From Anaerolineales bacterium (GTDB lineage: Bacteria > Chloroflexota > Anaerolineae > 4572-78 > NAK82), in NCBI GenBank assembly GCA_024643945.1, contig JAHELX010000296.1, positions 1 to 7,507 of the forward strand: a stretch of 7,507 nucleotides of DNA, given 5' to 3'. Position 1 is the first letter of the stretch; every line of letters begins with the position of its first letter. Below are positions 1 to 6,117 of the stretch, piece by piece. A program made the position numbers and the translations under genes. The notes under the pieces were generated by a model. The model was not told where the DNA came from and made no database searches. It saw nothing but the letters and a program-made list of their open reading frames with translations.

Positions 1-1106
1 CGCAGGGATTCGCCTTCTTCGATCCAGTCTTTCAAAAAGGCAATCAATTCACTATCTTCGCTGTCTCGGGCGTTGATAAAAGCCTGTCGGAAGTCCTGGC
101 CGGCCAGATGGACTACCTTTATTTCCCGCTCACTTTGGATGAACTGGGAACCCCCATCCTTTTCAAAGAAATCGGCGAAGAAACCTTCAACGTCGGCGAC
201 GTCCAGGTAAAGACCCAATTTCTGAACCATACCGTTCTTACCCTGGGGTTTCGCATTACCTCGGGGGGTACAACTGTCGTTTACGCATCTGACCACGAGC
301 CATTTTCCCCCAACCTCTATCGAGCTGGCGTTGAGAACCCCTCCCTGGCCGACATTGTCCATGCTGGTGACAGGCGGCACGTCGAGTTTCTCACTGGCGC
401 TGACCTGGTTATTCACGATGCGCAATACATTAACACCGAATACCCCGACAAACGCAATTGGGGCCACAGCACCATGGAGTATGTAACTGACGTAGCCATA
501 GCCGCTGGTGTAAAGCAAGTGGTCTTGACCCACCACGACCCAGAGCACGACGATGGTTTTTTGGAACAGCAGGAAGCACGCTGCCAGGCTCGAGTTCGCG
601 ACCTGGACTCTGATCTGCACGTCGTTGTTGCCGCCGAGGGGATGGAAATCCATCTGCCAGAAGCGGCGGACCAAATGCCTGAAGATATGACAGCCCAGAC
701 CATCTCCACCAGATTCGGGTCAGCGCGCATTCTGGTCGCCGACGACGACCCGGATATGGTCCGCTTCATCCGGGCTGTGCTCAGCAAAGACAAATACGAT
801 ATCCTTGCAGCCAGAAATGGTGAAGAGGCTATCGAAATCGCCCGGCGCGAGCATCCCGATTTAATCTTGCTGGACGTAATGATGCCCAAGCTGAATGGCT
901 ACGAGGTTGCACAACAACTCAGGGCGATGCCGGAGTTTCAAAACACTCCGATTATTATGTTCACTGCTCGGGCTGACGAGGAGGACATCGTGCGCAGCTT
1001 TGAGTTAGGGGTGAACGACTACATTGGCAAGCCGGCCGCCCCCTCACTGCTTCGCTCCCGGGTACGTCGCTGGCTGATGAGGTCCGATCAAGGAAACGGG
1101 GAATGA
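1..1106 (+). CDS. MBL-fold metallo-hydrolase fused to C-terminal response-regulator receiver domain (5'-partial)
   Basis: The reading frame is open from base 3, and the residues before the first ATG (108) are clearly family sequence (QGFAFFDP..., then LAGQMDYLYFPL), so the gene starts left of the window; 367 residues are visible. Residues 1 to about 217 are the second half of a metallo-beta-lactamase fold of the PhnP/RNase Z-like type: H76 (FLNHT), the bridging-type D97 in YASDHEP, IHDAQY at 137-142, WGHST at 153-157, and LTHHDPEHDD with H177/H178. The HxHxDH motif must lie just off the left edge. A linker of about 25 residues leads to a receiver domain (about 242-360) with the acidic pocket D247-D249, phosphoacceptor D291 (LLDVMMP), T321 and K343 (GKP), all intact. 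There is no DNA-binding output domain. I infer a soluble metal-dependent hydrolase, perhaps a phosphodiesterase, controlled by phosphorylation of its own receiver. The substrate and partner kinase are unknown. Confidence 0.93.
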   Translation, partial: QGFAFFDPVFQKGNQFTIFAVSGVDKSLSEVLAGQMDYLYFPLTLDELGTPILFKEIGEETFNVGDVQVKTQFLNHTVLTLGFRITSGGTTVVYASDHEPFSPNLYRAGVENPSLADIVHAGDRRHVEFLTGADLVIHDAQYINTEYPDKRNWGHSTMEYVTDVAIAAGVKQVVLTHHDPEHDDGFLEQQEARCQARVRDLDSDLHVVVAAEGMEIHLPEAADQMPEDMTAQTISTRFGSARILVADDDPDMVRFIRAVLSKDKYDILAARNGEEAIEIARREHPDLILLDVMMPKLNGYEVAQQLRAMPEFQNTPIIMFTARADEEDIVRSFELGVNDYIGKPAAPSLLRSRVRRWLMRSDQGNGE

Positions 1107-1126
1107 ATTGACCGCCAGCGCAAGCT

Positions 1127-1155
1127 TTGACAAAACCTGGTATCAACGTTATCAT
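1127..1155 (+). promoter_or_regulatory. Candidate sigma70-type promoter for the GT-C/YfhO gene pair
   Basis: A perfect TTGACA (1127-1132) is followed after 17 bases by TATCAT (1150-1155), which matches the TATAAT consensus at five of six positions. Transcription would start near 1162, only a few bases before the ATG at 1166, giving an almost leaderless message. This fits the absence of a recognisable Shine-Dalgarno sequence before that ATG. The match could be chance, and the pair could instead be read through from the upstream gene, which ends only 20 bases before the -35 box. Confidence 0.45.
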
Positions 1156-1165
1156 TGACGACATC

Positions 1166-3622
1166 ATGGTCACGCATTCCGCTGCGCGCCGTACCCTGCG
1201 ACGCGATACGGCCCTCGCCTTGGGCGTGGGTCTCTTTCTGTTTGCGGTTTATCTGCTCAGCTACCGCGGCGGCTTCCATTCGATAGATGAAGTCTCCATG
1301 TTCGCCGTGACCGAGAGCATGGTGAAGTTCGGCCGATTGGATACCGACCAGATCGCCTGGACTCAGTGGACGACCAGCCAACGAGAAGCGCAGGGATTCT
1401 TCGGGGTGGACGGGCATGTCTACTCTAAAAAGGGGCTGATGATGTCGCTGGCAATGGCCCCCCTCTACTGGCTGGGTCTGCTAATACCCGGCCTGGGCAT
1501 GTTACAAACAGCGTCGCTGCTTAACCCCATTGTCACGGCCATCAGCGCCGCTCTGCTATTTCGCCTCGTGCGGCGGCTTGGATACGAAGAGCGGGTGGCA
1601 CTAGGGGTGGCGCTCCTCTATGGGCTGGCAGTTATCGCCTGGGTTTACAGCAAATATTTATTTAGCGAGCCACTGGCCGGCTTGTTGCTGCTGGCAACAG
1701 CCTATCTCCTGATCGCCTTCCGCCAGGAAGCAGGGAATTGGCGCGCTATGCTGGCCGGGTTGCTGGCTGGCCTGGCGGTGGCAACGCGCGCCAACAATCT
1801 GTTCTTGATCCCGGTCTTTGGAGCGTACCTGCTAGCAATTAACCGCCAGCAGCCGACAGGTAGCCAGACGCCCTCAGCCCCCCCCGGCCCGCGCGGCGAA
1901 GCCGGGACGGGCAGCCCCCAGCCCCCCCCGGCCCGCGCGGCGAAGCCGGGACGGGCAGCCCCCAGCCCCTCCCGGCCCGCGCGGCGAAGTGCCTCAAACG
2001 GGGTACGCAGCCGGGACGGGCAGCTCCCAGCCTCCTACTACCTGCTCGGCCTCATTCCCCCAGCTCTCATGCTGATGAGATACAACTGGGTACGCGTCGG
2101 CAATCCGCTACAGACCGGGTATGATTTAACCATCTTCTCACCCAATCTGTTGCTAGGCCTGTACAAACTGCTGTTTAGCCCGCTGCGAGGCTTGTTCGTC
2201 TATTCCCCCCTGTTACTCTTAAGCCTGCCGGGCCTGGTCTGGCTATGGCAGCGACGCCGGGCAGAGACGGGACTGGTTATAGGGGTGACCGGCGTCACGA
2301 TTTTCCTCTTCTCGGCCTGGACATCCGGCGAAGGATTAAGTTGGGGCTCCCGCTTTCTGGTTCCGGTTGTGCCATTTTTGTGCATAGCATTGGCGCCGGT
2401 TCTGGACCGGGCATTGGCTGGCTCCAAGGTTCTTATCGGGTTGCTCTTGAGCCTGGGGATTTTGTCGTTTACCATCCAATTCTTGGGCATCGCCATGAAT
2501 CCCTGGGTTTACCTGGCTCAATTGCAGGCCGACTTTGGCGGTGAGTTTTTCCTGGAGAACACGCCCGCCCTGACTGACTTCCGCTATATGCAAATAGTTG
2601 GTCAGCTTCAGTCTTGGTCACAGGCCTATTCCGATGTAGCCTGGTGGCAGCCATGGGGCTTCGACGGCCTGTCGTTTGGGGTGATGGTCGCGCTCCTGGG
2701 ATTGAGCGGCGTGTGGTTATGGCGTTTGCTGCGCTACCCTAAAGGTACTGCGCAGATGGACACTTCCCGGCTCTCAGCCCTCAGTCCTTTTCTGCTCATG
2801 TTATTCGCCGTGTTCACCAGCCTGTTCATTCTGGAGCGCGCCTATCGTACCGACCGGCAATTTGGCCCTCCCGAGGATGCTTACGCCCGTGCCCTCAACA
2901 CGGCGGCCGCGCAGGCCGGCCCCAACGATCATATCCTGAGCGTAGCTCCATCTCACTACCACGTATCCATGAATCGCTTCAAGGCACGAATGCCTATCGT
3001 TGGGTTCGCCCAGCAACAGCCTCCCATGCCAGAGACGGCGCTGCCCTTGCTCAGAGATTCTCTGACAGGCCAAAACGCCTGGCTCGTGACCGTTGGTTTC
3101 CAGCCGGCTGCACCGGACAACGCCACCGAACATTGGCTCACCTTCAACGCCTATAAAGCCAGCGACAGGTGGTTGGATGATGTGCGCCTGATGCGCTATG
3201 GCCTTGTTCGCCCAATGACCACACGCACGATCAACGCCACACTGGGTGAGGAACTACGATTAGTTAGAGTAGAGTTAGCCGAATCAGCCCGGCCTGGACA
3301 AGTACTGCCTTTAGAATTTGTCTGGTTGCCCCTCCGCAAACCCACGGACGATTACAATCTTTTCTTGCAGCTTCTTGCAGCCGACGGAGCCCCGGTTGCC
3401 CAACATGATGGTCCACCCAACGGTGGGTACACTCCGACCTCTACCTGGTCTCCTGGCGAGGAAGTCTCGGATCGCCACGGACTGGCCCTGCCTGCCGATC
3501 TTCCGGCCGGGGAATACCGCTTGATCGCCGGCCTGTACCATCCGCTCACTGGGGAGCGTCTGTCGACCCTCTCCCCCTCCGGGGGCGATTTCGCCGACCT
3601 GGGCACGGTGACGATTCGATGA
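1166..3622 (+). CDS. GT39/PMT-like GT-C glycosyltransferase-family membrane protein with C-terminal beta-domain
   Basis: This is an 818-residue polytopic membrane protein. After a basic N-terminus (RRTLRRD) comes a first membrane helix (about 15-33), then an outer loop with the acidic pair D41-E42 (HSIDEVSMFAVTES), where GT-C enzymes place their catalytic aspartate. GHVYSKKG (83-90) matches the loop seen in dolichyl- or polyprenyl-phosphate-sugar-dependent transferases. Roughly ten more helices follow, including the family-like ATRANN (206-211) and WGSRFLVP (393-400). Residues from about 558 are extracytoplasmic and end in a beta-sandwich-like domain (about 692-818: PTSTW, LPAGEYRLIAGLY). The family moves sugars from lipid carriers onto acceptors outside the membrane; the acceptor here is unknown. 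Residues 229-287 are a Pro/Arg/Ala-rich insert encoded by a 44-bp repeat. The frame also opens at a TTG (1127), but that TTG is part of the TTGACA box and has no ribosome site, so I prefer ATG 1166. The last four bases overlap the next gene. Confidence 0.87.
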   Translation: MVTHSAARRTLRRDTALALGVGLFLFAVYLLSYRGGFHSIDEVSMFAVTESMVKFGRLDTDQIAWTQWTTSQREAQGFFGVDGHVYSKKGLMMSLAMAPLYWLGLLIPGLGMLQTASLLNPIVTAISAALLFRLVRRLGYEERVALGVALLYGLAVIAWVYSKYLFSEPLAGLLLLATAYLLIAFRQEAGNWRAMLAGLLAGLAVATRANNLFLIPVFGAYLLAINRQQPTGSQTPSAPPGPRGEAGTGSPQPPPARAAKPGRAAPSPSRPARRSASNGVRSRDGQLPASYYLLGLIPPALMLMRYNWVRVGNPLQTGYDLTIFSPNLLLGLYKLLFSPLRGLFVYSPLLLLSLPGLVWLWQRRRAETGLVIGVTGVTIFLFSAWTSGEGLSWGSRFLVPVVPFLCIALAPVLDRALAGSKVLIGLLLSLGILSFTIQFLGIAMNPWVYLAQLQADFGGEFFLENTPALTDFRYMQIVGQLQSWSQAYSDVAWWQPWGFDGLSFGVMVALLGLSGVWLWRLLRYPKGTAQMDTSRLSALSPFLLMLFAVFTSLFILERAYRTDRQFGPPEDAYARALNTAAAQAGPNDHILSVAPSHYHVSMNRFKARMPIVGFAQQQPPMPETALPLLRDSLTGQNAWLVTVGFQPAAPDNATEHWLTFNAYKASDRWLDDVRLMRYGLVRPMTTRTINATLGEELRLVRVELAESARPGQVLPLEFVWLPLRKPTDDYNLFLQLLAADGAPVAQHDGPPNGGYTPTSTWSPGEEVSDRHGLALPADLPAGEYRLIAGLYHPLTGERLSTLSPSGGDFADLGTVTIR
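1876..2030 (+). repeat. Three-copy 44-bp hairpin repeat embedded in frame in the GT-C gene
   Basis: Copies begin at 1876, 1920 and 1964, exactly 44 bases apart. Copies 1 and 2 look identical, and copy 3 has a C-to-T change at 1970 and a 21-base interruption (1990-2010) before the unit resumes. Copies 1 and 2 contain no T, so they cannot carry a stop codon in any forward frame. Each intact copy can fold: in copy 1, GCCCG (1887-1891) pairs with CGGGC (1908-1912) and CGGC (1894-1897) with GCCG (1901-1904) around a GAA loop. Because 44 is not a multiple of three, the copies are translated in three different phases (PPGPRGEAG, then PPPARAAKPG, then PSRPARRS). The total, 3 x 44 + 21 = 153 bases, restores the frame. 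The encoded segment lies in a predicted cytoplasmic loop after the helix ending AINRQQ. Confidence 0.9.
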
Positions 3623-6117
3623 CATCTGCTGACATGCCGCTCGACTCCCAACACACTTTGGCCACCTCCCTCCGCTGGTCTCGCCGCGATTGGGCCGCCC
3701 TCATACTGCTGGCGCTGCTGGTCGCGCTCTTCTTCTGGCGCATCCTCACCCCCAACCTGGCCGATCGCGCCAGTTTTCCACCTGGCGATTTCTCCCGGCA
3801 GTTCTGGGCATTTGCCACCTTCGAGGTACGCGAGCTCTCGGCGGGACGAATGCCGTTGTGGAATCCTTACACCTACGCCGGTGCACCCTTCTCGGCCGAC
3901 ATCCAGAGCGCAGTCCTCTATCCCATCAGCCTGCTGACGCTGCTGCTGTCGGGGCCGTGGGGCTTTTCCCTCTTTGCGCTGGAGGTCGAAGCCGTCGCCC
4001 ACTTCTGGCTGGCGGGTATATTTACCTACCTGCTCGTCCGACGCTTGACCCGCCACCGCGGTGCCGCCCTCTTCGCCGCCATCACCTTCACCTTTGGCGG
4101 GTACCTCACCGGTTACCCCTGCCAGCAACTGGCCGTGCTGGAGACAGTCGTATGGTTGCCGCTGCTGCTCTACTTCACCGACCGGGCGCTGATGGATCGG
4201 TCGAGCGAGACGCCCTACTTACGCCCCAGCCTGTCCAATACACTGGCAGCCGGGCTGGTCTGGGGTGTGATTTTGCTGGCTGGCCACCCGCAAAGCGCTA
4301 TGTTTGTGTTCTATGCCTTCATACTTTATGTCATGTTCCTGACTCTAGCACAGAGGAGGCAGCAAGGCAACCCGTCCACGAGCCACCCCACCCACAAACT
4401 CCCTACTCCCCAATCTTTACTCCTTACTCCCGCACTGGTCATCCTCATTGGCCTGGGCTTTTCCGCAATTGCCTGGCTGCCTGGGCTGGAATATATGCGA
4501 CTATCGGTGCGAGCAGCCGGGCTCTACGACAAGATGGCCGGTGGTTTTCCTATCTATGATCTGATTCAGATGTTGCTGCCCGGATCGGTCAGCTTCTACT
4601 CCCCGTTGTACGTGGGAGTGCTGCCACTGCTGCTGGCAGTATGGGTAGCTCTGTCACTGCGCCGGCGAGAGACGATGTTTTGGGGGGTACTGGCGGCCGG
4701 TGCTTTATTGCTCTCCCTGGGTGGCGAGACGTTTCTCTACACACCTTTCTACTTGCTTGTACCCGGCTTCAGCATTTTTCGCGACCAGGAGCGGGCAGCT
4801 TTCATTGTCAGCTTTGCACTGGCAGTGTTAGCCGGCTACGGGTTTAAATACCAAATATCAAGCCAGCAAACTTCAAACTCCAAACTCCAAACTGTCGTTG
4901 GGTGGCTGCTGATTGGGGCAGTGGGCCTGGTGATATTGTTTTTCTATGGGCTGAATAATGCCGGCTGGCAGGACGATAGCCCGTTCAACTTCTTGCTGAG
5001 TCGAAGCGTGTGGTTGGCAATCTTGCTGGCACTGATATGGGGTGTAACGAAGATTGGAGAATGGAGATCAGAGATCAGAGACTTGGGATCAGGAACCAGT
5101 GGCAAGCGATTGAAAACTGGAGACAGGGTACAGAGAACCACTCCCTACTCCTCCCCAAAGGGGACCTATAGGTTACTCCCTACTCGCTACTCCCTTCTGG
5201 CTATCAGCTACCTGCTACTGGTAACTTTTGATCTGTTCTCCGTCAACTGGAAGACCAACCTCTACCCCTCTCTGCCTGAGGCGCAGACGGCTGTGCCAGC
5301 AATGGTCCAGGCGATTCAGCAAGACGCCTCATCCAACAATACTTTTCGCGTTTACAACGAATACCGCATCTACGAAAATTATGGGGTGCCTTACACCCTG
5401 GAAGATGCCTGGGGCGCCAGTCCATTACGTCTGGCCCGCTATGACGCGATGTACCATTCGCTACGCATGGAGCGGCTGTGGGAACTGCTCAACGTGAAAT
5501 ATGTCATCACCTGGCGCAAGGAATTATACGCGCCGTCGGAGATCATTTACCAGGAACCGGCCAGCGGCGACGTGACTTACGTCCATCGGCTGAGCCATGT
5601 GGCCCCGCGTGCCTGGCTGGTATATCAAGTGGAAGAAGCCGAAGACAATGCGGCCTTGTCTCGACTCGACGCCTTCGATTTCGACCCATCTCAGATAGCC
5701 CTGGTGCCGCCTGACACATCGATATCGGTTGAGGGGCACCCTCCTGAGGCTGAGATAGGCCAGATACAGATCGTTCACCGAACGCCCGGCTCCATATCGT
5801 TGAATGTCAGTGCCCCCGCCGGCAGTTTGCTGATGCTGAGCGAGATCTATTATCCGGGCTGGCGGGCCACCGTGGACGGCCAGATAGTTCCTATCCTGAG
5901 AGCAGATTACATCTTGCGAGGGGTGCCGATCCCAGCTGGGGAACATCAGGTGCAAGTTTTCTACCAACCGGTAACCTTGACATGGGGAGCCGTTCTCAGC
6001 GGGGTGACACTGATTGCGGCCGCCTTGGCTGGCTTCTGGACCAAGTTGAACAGGAAGGCCCTAAAGAGACAGTCGAAAGATATCAATCACGTCAGTCCTC
6101 CGTTGAGGGAGGAATAG
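3619..6117 (+). CDS. YfhO-family polytopic membrane protein (GT-C-type)
   Basis: This 832-residue product has the YfhO pattern from end to end. A basic N-terminus and helix 25-42 precede an outer loop with PPGDFSRQFWAF (54-65), which contains the conserved acidic residue D57, and GRMPLWNPYTYAGAPF (76-91). Helices alternate through about 540, including GHPQSAMF (222-229), GGFPIYDLIQMLLPGS (308-323) and FRDQERAAF (387-395). Residues 541-785 form an extracytoplasmic domain ending in YYPGWRATVDG (744-754), ADYILRGVPIPAGEH (762-776) and FYQP, followed by a final helix (about 786-805) and a charged tail. Bacillus YfhO works with a CsbB-type flippase/transferase to glycosylate lipoteichoic acid; here only the class of role, lipid-linked sugar transfer outside the membrane, can be inferred. 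The start overlaps the upstream stop as ATGA; a second ATG at 3634 is possible. Three cytoplasmic loops (about 246-266, 409-424, 478-520) are lengthened by period-7 repeat DNA. The end overlaps the opposing gene. Confidence 0.92.
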   Translation: MTSADMPLDSQHTLATSLRWSRRDWAALILLALLVALFFWRILTPNLADRASFPPGDFSRQFWAFATFEVRELSAGRMPLWNPYTYAGAPFSADIQSAVLYPISLLTLLLSGPWGFSLFALEVEAVAHFWLAGIFTYLLVRRLTRHRGAALFAAITFTFGGYLTGYPCQQLAVLETVVWLPLLLYFTDRALMDRSSETPYLRPSLSNTLAAGLVWGVILLAGHPQSAMFVFYAFILYVMFLTLAQRRQQGNPSTSHPTHKLPTPQSLLLTPALVILIGLGFSAIAWLPGLEYMRLSVRAAGLYDKMAGGFPIYDLIQMLLPGSVSFYSPLYVGVLPLLLAVWVALSLRRRETMFWGVLAAGALLLSLGGETFLYTPFYLLVPGFSIFRDQERAAFIVSFALAVLAGYGFKYQISSQQTSNSKLQTVVGWLLIGAVGLVILFFYGLNNAGWQDDSPFNFLLSRSVWLAILLALIWGVTKIGEWRSEIRDLGSGTSGKRLKTGDRVQRTTPYSSPKGTYRLLPTRYSLLAISYLLLVTFDLFSVNWKTNLYPSLPEAQTAVPAMVQAIQQDASSNNTFRVYNEYRIYENYGVPYTLEDAWGASPLRLARYDAMYHSLRMERLWELLNVKYVITWRKELYAPSEIIYQEPASGDVTYVHRLSHVAPRAWLVYQVEEAEDNAALSRLDAFDFDPSQIALVPPDTSISVEGHPPEAEIGQIQIVHRTPGSISLNVSAPAGSLLMLSEIYYPGWRATVDGQIVPILRADYILRGVPIPAGEHQVQVFYQPVTLTWGAVLSGVTLIAAALAGFWTKLNRKALKRQSKDINHVSPPLREE
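4396..4430 (+). repeat. Heptanucleotide array 1 in the YfhO gene (CTACTCC type)
   Basis: Five consecutive 7-base steps hold register: aaactcc, ctactcc, ccaatct, then ttactcc twice. They encode a KLPTPQSLLLTP-like stretch, a degraded form of the LLPTPYS peptide that perfect CTACTCC repeats would give. The array sits in the cytoplasmic loop after the helix ending in LAQRR and runs into the next helix (LLLTPALVIL). Confidence 0.75.
4867..4893 (+). repeat. Heptanucleotide array 2 in the YfhO gene (CAAACTC type)
   Basis: About 3.9 nearly perfect copies of a 7-base unit: caaactt, caaactc twice, then caaact. Because seven is not a multiple of three, successive copies are read in different phases, giving QTSNSKLQT. 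The encoded residues lie in a predicted cytoplasmic loop between the helix ending AGYGFKY and the one starting VVGWLL. Confidence 0.85.
5053..5094 (+). repeat. Heptanucleotide array 3 in the YfhO gene (opposite, GGAG-rich orientation)
   Basis: Six 7-base steps in register, for example attggag, aatggag and atcagag (twice), ending atcagga. The G-rich units (attggag, aatggag) resemble the reverse complement of the CTCC-type units in the other arrays. The array encodes the hydrophilic start (IGEWRSEIRDLGSG) of a long cytoplasmic loop. Confidence 0.75.
5138..5221 (+). repeat. Heptanucleotide array 4 in the YfhO gene, running into a membrane helix
   Basis: A period-7 register runs for twelve steps. 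It begins ccactcc, ctactcc, passes through a small CCCC-AAA-GGGG inverted repeat (5153-5163), and ends in seven related units (5173-5221) such as ctactcg, ctactcc, ctatcag and ctactgg. The last part is translated as LLPTRYS-LLAISYL-LL, a seven-residue quasi-repeat that forms the start of the hydrophobic helix at about 522-540. The middle steps match the consensus poorly and are included because the register is kept across them. Confidence 0.65.

Noticed and set aside
413..889. 158-residue minus-strand open frame opposite the MBL-receiver gene
   Set aside because: It is Ser/Arg-rich antisense of a gene with intact catalytic motifs, with no recognisable domain.
108..1106. ATG at 108 as the true start of the MBL-receiver gene
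   Set aside because: The same frame is open to the left edge and the 35 preceding residues (including QGFAFFDP and LAGQ) are typical of the MBL family; starting at 108 would remove part of the metal-binding core.
1876..2030. CRISPR array
   Set aside because: The 44-bp units are direct tandem copies without unique spacers and lie within a coding region.
2771..2784. CTCTCAG-CCCTCAG as another heptamer array in the GT-C gene
   Set aside because: Only two imperfect copies are present; it lies in a cytoplasmic loop like the others but is too short to call.
3352..4128. 258-residue minus-strand open frame across the GT-C/YfhO junction
   Set aside because: It is antisense to two well-supported genes, low in hydrophobic pattern and rich in Gly/Arg/Glu/Gln as expected from antisense of GC-rich coding DNA.
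3690..4559. 289-residue forward open frame inside the YfhO gene
   Set aside because: It is an out-of-frame reading of a conserved gene, rich in Arg/Pro/His with no family features and no start signal.
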